Origin: Macrotis lagotis
Taxonomy: Eukaryota > Chordata > Mammalia > Peramelemorphia > Peramelidae
NCBI RefSeq assembly: GCF_037893015.1
Contig: NC_133665.1
Span: forward strand, 104,871,937 to 104,935,936
Direction of reading: 5' to 3'
DNA length: 64,000 bases
Positions 54,725 through 64,000 of the stretch are shown one piece after another. The notes under the pieces were generated by a model. That model made no database searches. It saw nothing but the letters and a program-made list of their open reading frames with translations, and was not told the origin of the DNA. How positions within the stretch are numbered: position 1 is the first letter of the stretch; the number at the start of each line of letters is the position of its first letter. A program made the translations under genes and the position numbers.

Positions 54725-56110
54725 GATCAATTTATATCCTAATTCCAAAAAAAGGGCAATGCCAAGGAGGAATTGTTTAGATTCTATTCAGTTCTGTTCA
54801 GATTACTGAACAATAGAGCTCATTTCACATGCCAGCAAGATTATACTTATGATTATGCAATCTAGACTTCAATATCATGTGAACCAAAAATTATCAGAAG
54901 AGCAGAATGGTTGTGAAAGAGGCAGAGGTATCAGGGACCAAATTGTCAACATTAACAGGATTATAGAGAAAGCAAGGGAGTTTCAAAAAAAAAATCTAAT
55001 TCTGCTTCACTGACTATACTAGAGCATTTTACTGATGTGGATCACAACAAAATGTAACCATTTCTCAAAAAAAAAACAAGAGCACCAAATCATCTTACTT
55101 GTCTGCTGAGGAACCTATATGGAGGCCAAGAAACAACAGTTTGAAATGAACATGGGACAATAAAATGTTTTAATAAAATGTTTAAGATTGAAAAAGGAGT
55201 ACAATAAGACTGTAAGTTGTCACCCTGTTTATTTAACTTATATATAGAGTATGTTATTTGAAATGTTAGGCTACATGAATCAAAAGTGGGAATTAAGGTT
55301 ATTGGAGAAACATTAACAATCTCAGATATGCAGACAGAACTCTGAGTGAAAAAAATGAAATTAAGAAGCCTCTTGATGAGTGTGAAATAAGAGAGTGTAA
55401 AATCTGGCTTGAAGTTGAACATAAAAAATCAAAAACTTAAATCCTGGCACTTGATCCCATTACTTTCTAGCAATTCGAAGAAGAAATTGAAGTAGTGTCA
55501 GATTTTATATTCTTGGGTTCAAAGATCACTGCAAATGGTGTTAACAGGTAAGAAATTAAAACACTCTCCTTGAAAGAAAAAGTATAGCAAATCAGGAGCG
55601 CCTACTAAAAAGCAGCGTCATCACCTTGCTGACAAAGGTCCCTATAGTCAAAACTATGATTTTTTTCCATAAGCAAAGTTTAGGCGTGAGAGTTGGACTA
55701 TAAGCAAAGCTGGGTACTGCCGAATTAACATTTTCACATTGTGGTGCTGGGGAAGAGTTTTGAGTGTCCTTAGACAGCAAGGAGATCAAATCAGTCAATA
55801 CTTAAAGAAATTCATTCAGGTCATTCACTGGAAGGTCAGTTACTAAAGATGAAGCTACAATATTTTGGCTAACTAAGGAGAAGACAGGACTCATTGGAAA
55901 AGATCCTGATCTTAGGTAAGATCGAAGGCAAAATGAAAAGAGAAAGGTAGAGAATGAGATGGATAGATGGTGTCATGGAAACATTTACAAACATAGACTT
56001 GGCAGGCTTAAAGATACAGTGGAGGATAGAAGGTTCTGGCATGCTATGGTCCATGGGATCAGGAAGAGTCAGGTATATACAACTGAACAATAGCAAAAAA
56101 GGGGCAAGAG
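54725..56110 (+). mobile_element. RTE (BovB-type) LINE, reverse transcriptase and C-terminal part
   Basis: Pieces follow BovB in order: IPKKGNAKE (54,745), ILEHFTDVDHNK (about 55,020), LTCLLRNLYGGQETTV (55,090-55,140), LSPCLFNLYIEYVI (55,215-55,260), EVVSDFIFLGSKITANG (55,490-55,540), and the C-terminal RMRWIDGVMETFTN (55,955-56,000). Frames are broken. Probably the right half of the element that begins at 47.93 kb. Confidence 0.85.
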
Positions 56111-56289
56111 GTCCTGATTTATTATGGACATAAGCATGAATCATTTCTGTGTCTTCTTCTCTTAAAAGCCTGTTCAGTGATTGATACCTGTGAGTCTGAT
56201 ACTTATACAGTTATTATTGTTTATCCTTTGTATTCTTTTTGTGTATTCTGTGTATCCTTTGTATTGAAGAATGGCTGCAGCATGTAATT

Positions 56290-56640
56290 GCTGAGACAGT
56301 GTTGCTCAGTTGTCAGCCTTGCTTTGTCTTCTAGTCATCAAAGTCTAGGGGCAAAACAAAAGTCAAGATGACTGGTAATGGCCTGGGATGTAGTTGGAAG
56401 ACCTTGGGGTCTCTGAAGTCTGAACCAAGCTCTAAGATCTCCACAACACTTGCTTCAGCTGCCTTCGAGGTCATTGCAACAAATTGTTCTCTTTCGTCCA
56501 TTCCAACTAGGGGATGTCTTCATCCTTGGGAGTAAATAGCCCCCTGAATAACTGAAGGATTTGAGCCCCTCACCTGGGGCTTCAAGAAGCTGTAGCATGT
56601 GTTACAGCAGCCCCACCCTGGGAAAGCCATCTTGGCACTG
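56290..56640 (-). repeat. Dispersed 0.5-0.7 kb repeat, copy 3
   Basis: Matches 31,245-31,600 with shared AAGATGACTGGTAATGGCCT and CAACAAATTGTTCT blocks. Confidence 0.65.
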
Positions 56641-56721
56641 AGTTAAACTAGGTTGAAGGTAACCAACAACCATTGTACAGTAATGCAATACTGGTGGCCA
56701 CGCTCAGGTGATTTCTGCATA

Positions 56722-57479
56722 CAAGCATACCTTGTTTTATTGTGTTTTGTAGATAGTGTTTTTTTGCAAATTGAAGGTTTGTGGCAACCTTATGTCAAGC
56801 AAGTCTACTTTTTTATATACCATCACCTTTTTAACAGCAGGTCCTCACATCATGTCTGTCACATATTGGTAATTCTAATATTTCAAACTTCATTATTATT
56901 ATATTGGTTATGGTGATCTATGATCAGTGATCTTTGATGTTACTGTTGTAATTATTTTAGGGTACTATCAACCAAGCCCATATAAGATTGTGATAACAGT
57001 TGTGTATTTTGACTTCTCCACCAATCCACCTTTGAAGTCTCCCTCTCCTCAGGCTTCCATTGAAATTAAGCCAGTCAATAACCCTACAATGGCCTCTTAA
57101 GTATTCAAGTGAAAGGAAAAGTGAATCAATGCAGCAAACTTTTTGTCTTATTTTTTTTAAATTACCACAGCCACCCCAAGCCATCATTCTGATCAGTTGG
57201 CAACTATCAACAACAAAGCAAAACTCTCCACCAGCAAAAAGATTATGACTCTCTATTGGTTCAAATGATAGCTAGCCTTTTTAGCAATAAAGAATTTTTA
57301 ATTAAGGTAGATACATTTTTAAACAAATTAGTATTGTACACTTAACAGACTACAGTATAGTGTAAACCTAACTTTTACATACACTGAAAGACCAAAATAA
57401 TTCCCGTAACTCAATTTATTGCGCTATTCGCTTTACTGTGGCAATCTAGAGGCAAACCTGAAATATCTTCACTGGCCTG
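56722..57479 (+). mobile_element. Tigger1-like (pogo) DNA transposon, internal deletion form
   Basis: Begins TA|CAAGCATACCTTGTTTTAT, close to the Tigger1 end CAGGCATACC. Follows Tigger1 through GAAGGTTTGTGGCAACCTTA and GGTGATCTATGATCAGTGAT to the transposase start (ATGGCCTCT, GTTCAAGTGAAAGGAAAAGT). It then jumps to the 3' end (CAACTATCAACAACAAAGCA; ACAGACTACAGTATAGTGTA; GCTATTCGCTTTACTGTGGC). Most of the transposase is missing. Confidence 0.88.
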
Positions 57480-60104
57480 TTGCCAGTGTCCACCCATGGG
57501 GTGCAGTCAAACAAACAAGAAGAATAAGAGGAAGATCTCCAAAGTGTATTTCATATTCAGAGGAAGCATCAAGGGTTGTGACTTAAAGAAAAAAAAAACA
57601 CTCTTTTTTATTGTCCTTGTTTTCTTTTTCCAGTCTCAGCTCTTTCCAATTTACAATCACTCCCAAAATTAGCCCCACAGGAATGCAGAGCATTGTCCTT
57701 ATCCTCTATTACTTACCCTTGCTTCCCTCCTATGACCATGCCTTTTATTGGTCGTTGAGTTCCCTGTTTATCAGCTTCCGCTTCTTTAGGTAACTTCTTT
57801 TCTTTCTCATAGATATGTTTTTAAGTCTTGGAAATTTCACTCAAGAGATCTTTCTGACCCTCTAAGGATGATTTTCATTGTATCATTTTAGCAACAGGAA
57901 TCCTACCTCAATTTTGTGTAACAGAATCTTTTCTGAGACCTGAGGAGGAAGGAAGTGGGATTATTCCTTCTTAGTTCAGGAAAGTGAGATTTCAGTAGTT
58001 TGCTAGAGGGCAATATATGTCTCCAGGGCCCAGATTCAGAGGAAGGTAGAAAGGACTTTGTAAATTCAGAGGCTTAGAGTCTCTTAGAAGAAGGGGGCCC
58101 AACTCCCTCTTTTTACAGATGAGGAAATTGGGGCCCAGAAAATGTCCATCATCACACAGATGCACCACTTTCTCTCAAGCTTTGGTCATTGGTCCCTGGG
58201 GTCATTTTTAATGATTAAGGTTACAAAGCACTTTCCTACCCCAGGAAAATAGGAAATACAGATAGCAAGATCCTTATTTACAGATGGAACTAAAGCCCAA
58301 AGAAGCTATTTGTCTATAGTTGCATATTTGATAAGTCTCAAAGCTGATATTCAAATCTAGGTTTCCTGACTGTAGGTTCAATGCTATTTGATGCCAATCA
58401 ATATTGATATTGTTCTTTAAATGAGCTTCTTAATTAATATTCTTTGTCCAACTGCTGTCAGTTTTCATGGTAGTCTCGACCTAGGAGGTCATACCCAATG
58501 GTATCCAGGTAACACAATTGTGTTAGATATGACTTTCCCAGCTTCATCACCCCAATTCCTATTAACCTACTTACAGCCTTTCCACATGATTCATGGAACT
58601 TTTCCCACCCTAGAGCCCCATAAAGTACTTAAAATACCGGACCTTGTGCCTTCAAGACTCATTACCCATTAATCAAATGTCTGTAATGTGTTTTCTTGGG
58701 GAGAGCCCTGGGGAGCTCTAGGCCTAACAACTTCCCATGTCTATTTTCCTTATCCCATATCCCTACAATGAGTCTGAGGCCCCAAAGCCAAGGTGACTTT
58801 TTAACAGGTTTCTGGTAGGATTTAACTTCCAAAGCACAGGATTAGAGCCCTAGAGGAGCTTGGTGTTCTGCAGAAACCCATCAACCTGTCAATTCCTAAT
58901 GGAGCCACAAGAGTGCGCCTGTGTGACATCTGCAGATCTTCTGGAATCTGATGGAAGGAACCTCAGAGATCCGACTCCACCTTCCCTAACAGTCCAGGAA
59001 TCCTGTGGCCTCTGCTAAAATAGCTGCAGTGATAAGGTACTGTCTTTTGCACTTGTGGACAACTGTTGGGAATCTTCTGAACTGAGGCGAAATATGCCTT
59101 CCTCTTATTTAACATAGATGGCTTGCCTCCCCTTCTCCCTTTTTTTACCCCTTCTTTCTTCTCTCCCTTCCATCTAGACATGGTGATACTACTCCCCTCT
59201 TCTAGAGATAAATGGACACAAAGAGAGCAGGCACAGTGGGAGATACTAAGGCTGAAGGGATTCAAGATTCATTCTTAAAAACTAGATCACAATGTGAAAT
59301 CTTGTTAGGCAAGGACAATTTCTCTTTTCAACCCCCTTTCTCCTTCCTTCACTAGGTCTTCCTGGAGTTACTTCCGCTTTCATTTTTACCTCTCTCCAGA
59401 AGAGACCTGACTTGTCATTTTAACTCAATAACACAGGAGAGTGGCAAGGGCATTGCCCTGGGATGAGCTTAAGTCTCAATTCTGCTGCTTAGGTCCCCTG
59501 TAATCTTGGACAATTTCTCCATCTGTCCAGTTGAGGAGCTGATATAGATGGTCTGTAAGGCCCCTTCTACCTACCAACTTTTATTCCTTATCATATTTGG
59601 ATAGGATTTTTTTCATTGAAACTCAGAGTAAGCCAATCTGGGAGATGGAGTGGGATACAGATTCAAGACCCACAAATGGTTGATTGGTTTATATCTTCCC
59701 CGACTTTGGAGGTTCCTCTAAATTTCCAACTTAACCTGACCTATCCCCTGATCAACTTCTGCCAGACCATTCAGATCTCTATCTCCAATGACCTGTTGAC
59801 AAGTGAGTTTCCCCTAGAACAGTCTCAGGTCTAGTGGTTAAGAAGGTCTGAATTTCAGGCCCGATTAGAAGGTCCTAGAAAGCTTAATGAGATTTAGGTG
59901 GGAAATGGGGCAAGAACAGGATTGAATGGGACCAGTGAAGGAAATTGTTGGGAGGAAGAAAATTTAGGTTTCTGTGAACATATGCAAATTGTTCTCAAAA
60001 CAAGTCAGCTTCTCAGACTTTATAGAATTGTTATAAGTCCCCTCAAGTAAAGGGAATATTTTCCACCCCACACCCCAAGGACTCAGAGAGAGGCCAGAAT
60101 TTTA
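57480..60104. other. Spacer upstream of the receptor 3' end
   Basis: About 2.6 kb with no supported gene. Weak reverse MIR-like segments lie at 58,080-58,170 and 58,255-58,395. Open frames of 60-100 residues have no recognised similarity. Confidence 0.5.
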
Positions 60105-61174
60105 GAGGAAGGGATGGTGATCAAGTTTATTTAGCTAAGAGAAGAAGGAGCAGATCCTTTGCAAGTATTTTGCAGAAAGACCTGGGGCCACCTCAGACAC
60201 CAGGGGAACTGATTGCTACCAGAAAAGTCACACCAGACTGGATAGTATTAAAAGTAAAAACTACAAGTAAAGATAGGGTTCCCCCTCTTATCACCAGCCC
60301 AAGCAGGGGAAGCAGCTGCCAAAGGTCCTGGGTACCCCCAGTGACATCATTTCCTGGAGGATTTGAACTGAGAGTCAGTCCTTAACCCAGGGAGTTAGGC
60401 CAAAGCCAGAAAGAACTCTGGCCTGCCCCTTGTTTTCCCCCCTCCTGTAAGGAAGAACCGTTCACCTCTTCTTCTTGGGAGGGTGCTGGTAAGGAGACCG
60501 ACACCTGTCTAGTCCCCTCTAGGACAAGCAAGCCAAGGGCAAACAGGAAGACCAGACAGGCTCCCGCTTCCTAGCTAAATCTCTGACTGGGGAAGGTGGT
60601 GACTCTCAGGCTGGTGACTCTTTCTGGGAAGGAATGGGGTAACTGAGGACCTCCATCTGGAGTTATTGCTGTGATGAGTCTCGTGTGGGGTGTTCTTTTC
60701 CCTAGCCCCGTTATTGCCTTAATGGTTGAGCAAATAGGGCCCCTCACCGTCCCCAAGAGCAGAGCACTCAGTGGTGGCTAGGGACTTTGTGACTCGGATG
60801 GAGACTGTGCTTTCTTTGGTGATGGGTGATGGGGCTGTGCTGGCAGGAATCTGAGCTTCGAGGAGGCTCTTCTCCAACTCCCGGGCAGGGTCGGGGGTGG
60901 GGGGCCCAGGGGGAGTGGGTGCTGGTGACAAGTCCCGGGCCCCCGGGCCACTCGGGGCAGGAGGACAGAGAAGGCCTCCGGCCCGTGCTGCTCTGCGGGA
61001 CTGGGTCGATGAGGGAAGCCTTCGGCCGGGGGCATCCGCCGCGGGGCAGGGGTGCCGGGCCCGGGCCCTCGGGCCTGGACCCCAGCGGGGGGGGGGGGGG
61101 GCTGCACCTGGATGAGGCTGCGGTCCAAGGCTCCCCGGCAGCCGGGGTCCGGGGCGGGCGGGGCCGCGCCTCAG
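60105..61174 (-). other. Putative 3' UTR of the GPR22-like gene
   Basis: Non-repetitive sequence between the receptor stop and the candidate polyadenylation signal. The first 300 bases stay GC-rich and include a run of G on the + strand near 61,086-61,100; the rest drops to ordinary composition. A 393-residue open frame overlapping the receptor here is a frame shadow. Confidence 0.4.
60126..60131 (-). terminator. Candidate polyadenylation signal of the GPR22-like gene
   Basis: AATAAA on the minus strand about 1.04 kb past the stop codon, giving a 3' UTR of about 1.05 kb (61,174 to about 60,105). No other canonical AATAAA was noticed in that interval. Confidence 0.5.
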
Positions 61175-62518
61175 TCAGTCCGGGGCCGGCGCGGCCGCCG
61201 GGGCCCGGGCCCGGCCTTTGCGCGCCCCGAGCCAGGAGTCGCGCACCACGGCGGCGCCGGCGGCGGGGGGCTCGGGCCGCAGGGCGCACACGGCGTGCCT
61301 CCGGGCCCGGCCCCGCAGCGCCCGGCCGAGCGGCCGGCGCGGGAAGGCGTAGAGCAGCGGGTGCAGCACCGTGGTGCCGTAGGCCGCCGCCAGGCAGCAC
61401 AGCCGCAGGCGCGCCAGCCGCTCGCTGGGGCCCAGGCACAGCAGCAGCAGGTTGCCCACGGACAAGGGCGCCCAGCAGCCCACGAAGGAGCTGACGATGA
61501 GCAGCGAGCGCCGCAGGACGCGCCGCCGCCGGGCCCGCCGGTCCCGGTGCCGCCGCACGGCCCTGCGCAGCGCCAGGATCACCGACACCGACGTCTGCAG
61601 GGCGGGCGGCGGCGGGGCCGGGGCCGGGGCCGCGGGCGGCGGGGGGCTGGGCCCGCGGGCCTCGGCCGCCCCCGGGGCGCCCCCGCCGCCGCCGCGCCCC
61701 CGGCCCCGCCGCCCGCGCCCCCGCCGGCCCCGCCGCCGCCGGCCGGCCCGCGCCCCGAGGCCCGCGCTCAGCGCGTGCAGCACGCGCGCGTAGGTCACCA
61801 GCAGCCCCACCAGCGCGGCCACGAAGGCCGGGATCTGCACCAGCAGGTGGCCCCTGCCGGCCGGCGCCCCCGGGCCCGCCGCGCCGCCGCCGCCCGCACC
61901 CACGCAGGCCACGCCCGTGCGGTTGTCGGCGCCCGCGGCCTCGTCCCACGCGCCCGGCGCCAGCTCGGCCTCCACGAAGGGCAGGGAGAAGGCGGCCAGC
62001 GACAGCAGCCAGGCGCCGGCCAGCAGCAGGAGCGCCCGCGCGGGCGTCAGGCGGCGGCGCGCCGGCCGCGCCGACATGTCGTAGCGGTCCAGGCTGACGG
62101 CCAGGACGCCGGCCGCCGTGGCCACGCCGCTGAAGGTGACGCCGGCCTCGTGGAAGCGGCAGAGCAGGCTGGTGGCGGGGCGCGGGGCGGCGGGGCGCGG
62201 GGCGCGGGGCGGCGGCGGCGGCGGCAGCAGCAGGACGGCCACGCTGAGCGGGACGCAGAGCGCGCAGATGAGCGTGTCCAGCACGTGCAGGCTGAGGGTC
62301 AGGCGGGCGCTGGCCGAGGCCCGGGGCCCGGCCCGGGCGCGGTGCAGCAGCAGGGCCGCCGCGTTGCAGCCCAGGCCCAGCGCCAGCTCCAGGAGCAGCA
62401 CGCCGGCCAGCGAGGCCCGGAAGCCCCCGGGGAAGGGGCCCGCGGCCCAGCCCGCGTCCGCCGCGGCTCCGGGTCCATCACTGCTCTCCGGCGCCGGAAG
62501 GTCCGAGGGGGTCTCCAT
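61175..62518 (-). CDS. GPR22-like orphan class A G-protein-coupled receptor
   Basis: A 447-residue seven-helix receptor in one coding exon. Helices lie near residues 36-58, 73-98, 118-147, 160-183, 224-250, 333-361 and 369-392. DRY is at 144-146; the likely disulfide joins C120 to C205; an N-glycosylation site (NRT) is at 199-201 in loop 2. Helix 6 has CWAP; helix 7 has HPLLY in place of NPxxY. Stretches match GPR22 as I recall it: LHVLD, CRFHEAG, LDRYD, HLLVQIP, TSVSVILALRRAV, YGTTVLHPLLYAF and a C-terminal DSW. GPR22 is about 433 residues. Unlike GPR22, this gene is extremely GC-rich, with Pro/Gly/Arg-rich insertions in loop 1 (99-115) and loop 3 (255-306). The start was chosen because the next upstream ATG (TTATGCTGAG) is out of frame. 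Ligand unknown; GPR22 is reported as Gi-coupled in heart and brain. It is a paralogue, not GPR22 itself. Confidence 0.88.
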   Translation of the reverse strand: METPSDLPAPESSDGPGAAADAGWAAGPFPGGFRASLAGVLLLELALGLGCNAAALLLHRARAGPRASASARLTLSLHVLDTLICALCVPLSVAVLLLPPPPPPRAPRPAAPRPATSLLCRFHEAGVTFSGVATAAGVLAVSLDRYDMSARPARRRLTPARALLLLAGAWLLSLAAFSLPFVEAELAPGAWDEAAGADNRTGVACVGAGGGGAAGPGAPAGRGHLLVQIPAFVAALVGLLVTYARVLHALSAGLGARAGRRRRGRRGRGRRGRGRGGGGGAPGAAEARGPSPPPPAAPAPAPPPPALQTSVSVILALRRAVRRHRDRRARRRRVLRRSLLIVSSFVGCWAPLSVGNLLLLCLGPSERLARLRLCCLAAAYGTTVLHPLLYAFPRRPLGRALRGRARRHAVCALRPEPPAAGAAVVRDSWLGARKGRARAPAAAPAPD

Positions 62519-62548
62519 GGGCGGGGCTCAGCATAATCCCGGAGCCGC
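62519..62548 (-). other. 5' UTR of the GPR22-like gene with a likely splice acceptor
   Basis: On the minus strand a pyrimidine tract followed by CAG ends at 62549, so an exon probably begins at 62548, 30 bases before the start codon. The mature mRNA would then have at least one upstream non-coding exon; its position was not found. A short out-of-frame upstream ATG lies in this segment. Confidence 0.45.
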
Positions 62549-62756
62549 CTGGAGGGGAGGGAGAAGGAGTGATTGCGGGCTGGAGCCCGGCCTCGCCCGC
62601 CACAGGCCTCGGGACCCTTCCGCCGATGAACTCTCGTGGGCCTCCTGTGGGCCGCGGCCGGCCAGGCAGCGAACCTGGCCGAACTGGAGGTGGCCTGTGG
62701 CCTGTGGCCTGGTCGTGGTGAGGACAGTGCTGGGAGGCCTAAAGGGCTGTCCTGGG

Positions 62757-62880
62757 GCCGCCCTGGAGTCAGAAGGACCCGAGTCCAAATCCGGTCTCAG
62801 ACACTTAATAATTACCTAGCTGTGTGGCCCTGGACAAGTCACTTAACCCCATTTGCCTTGCAAAAAACTAAAAAAAAAAA
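62757..62880 (+). repeat. Marsupial tRNA-like SINE, 5'-truncated
   Basis: Near-consensus 3' three quarters of the SINE, 240 bp upstream of the receptor start. Confidence 0.9.
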
Positions 62881-64000
62881 TTGCCTGCCTCATCCCCATT
62901 GGCCTTCTTTATGACTTCAGCTACCTGCCTTCCCATTCTCAGACCAGCGGTGCCCTGGACAGGGCGCCCAGTGTCCTTCATCAGGGGTCTGGACTAGGGA
63001 GGGATTTCTATCCCCCCTGTCTGAAACTGCCTTGGAAGTTAGAGGAGGGAAAGCAGTACAGTGAGGGAGAGTCGGGAGCCTCGGGTCAAATCACAGGTCT
63101 CTGAGAGTATCTATAAAATGGGGTAGACAACATTTTCATGACCAGACAAGGGTGGTGAGGAAAGTGCCCCTTAACATTAAAGCTCTGTAGGAATGGGAGT
63201 TATTACCCCTGTCTTTTGGCTCCCCTCAAGATGGAAGCTCCCCAGGAGAGAAGCAAGGCTTCTCCAACCTTGTCTCTGTCCTTCCTGAAAAAGCATACTG
63301 CCTGCTCTGAGAAATGGGAATGGTAATTAAGGGTCTAACTTCCTTTCTTTTGGCCCACAGTTCTGGACCCCAAATCCTGAGTCATAACCTAGCTTTAACC
63401 TAGTCCATCCCATGGACCCTGATATCTAAAACCTACCTTTTGCTGTAAGGAGAGAAAAGTATGGGACATTAGATAGTGAGTTCTTCTGGAATCTTGCAAT
63501 TGGTTGACCTAACAACATCTAAATTTGAATCCCAGCTTTGCCACTAACCACTTTGTTTGAATTTGGATGAATTATTTATCTTCTCTGGGTCTCAGTTTCC
63601 CTATCTGTAAAAAGAGGGGGTGGAGCAGATGATCTTTAAAGTCTTTTCCTAGCTTTAACAAACTATGTTCCAAGGTCCCTTCCAGCTTTAATATTATAAT
63701 TCCAATGAAGGAAGCCAATTGGGGAACATACAGCAGCTGTTGCCCTATCTGGAAAGATGACTAAGTGACTCTATGGCCACCTCATCAGCATCTCTACCAT
63801 GATGTCAGTTAACCAAGGGTAGACTGGAGTGGGTAGACCGACTTTCCCCTTTTCCAACTGACCATGTGTGTTTGAGAAGGGGGAAGGAGGAAGGAGGAGA
63901 AAGGTCAAGAATAAAGGGCAGAACACCTGTCCCACCCAGTTCCACACATACACCTTAGGTCACCTGCCCCTTCTCTCCAGTTTGGGGTTTCTAAATGGAT
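62881..64000. other. Upstream flank of the GPR22-like gene
   Basis: No gene recognised. A MIR-like copy lies at 63,500-63,690 (TTTGAATCCCAGCTTTGCCA; GGGTCTCAGTTTCCCTATCT). The receptor's 5' non-coding exon or USP19 could lie here or beyond, but nothing shows it. Confidence 0.45.

Noticed and set aside
57590-57660. Possible splice acceptor (T-rich tract then CCAG) for a + strand exon
   Set aside because: No matching exon with a plausible protein or donor was found; the T-rich tract alone is weak evidence.
58421-58672. 83-residue + strand frame in the spacer upstream of the receptor
   Set aside because: No similarity recognised, no splice or promoter context, and the length is within chance expectation.
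60768-61949. 393-residue minus-strand frame overlapping the receptor C-terminus
   Set aside because: Alternate frame of the same GC-rich sequence without recognised motifs.
61052-62536. 494-residue frame on the + strand opposite the receptor
   Set aside because: Antisense shadow of a very GC-rich gene; the minus-strand frame has clear receptor homology and this one has none.
43400-64000. USP19, the expected human neighbour of QARS1
   Set aside because: No USP19 protease or CS-domain exon could be read; it presumably lies beyond 64,000.

Overview
The window is mammalian and almost certainly marsupial. About two dozen copies of one roughly 150 bp tRNA-like SINE fill the introns and spacers, alongside BovB-type RTE, L1-lineage, L2, CR1/L3-like, hAT and Tigger fossils. 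The one fully resolved gene is a vertebrate gene of 24 short exons. The species cannot be named from the sequence alone.

Layout. Positions 1-20,676 look like the first intron of a minus-strand gene whose non-coding exon 1 and CpG-island promoter lie near 20,680-20,850. By synteny with human 3p21.31 this is QRICH1; its coding exons are outside the window. The intron holds three copies of an ORF1-only L1 relative (2.6-12.6 kb), a hAT transposon, and CR1/L3 and SINE insertions. QARS1 (glutaminyl-tRNA synthetase) runs on the minus strand from 42,803 to 23,149. All 24 coding exons can be joined into a 774-residue protein with HIGH and SKRK class I motifs. Its first intron carries a 5.6 kb minisatellite of a 51 bp unit beside the promoter CpG island.

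From 44 to 57.5 kb lies a stack of nested retrotransposons: an RTE element apparently split by other LINEs, an L1, an inverted L1 tail and SINEs, then a Tigger deletion derivative. From 62.5 to 61.2 kb, minus strand, a single coding exon encodes a 447-residue rhodopsin-family receptor that closely resembles GPR22 yet is clearly a separate, very GC-rich paralogue. In human, QARS1 is followed here by USP19 with no such gene, so this may be a receptor lost from placental mammals.

QRICH1, QARS1 and the receptor all read leftward, each with its own promoter or terminator; nothing suggests co-transcription. The most interesting items are the GPR22-like receptor, the intronic minisatellite, and the ORF1-only LINE family whose 3' end has gathered one, two or three antisense SINE-derived modules in successive copies.
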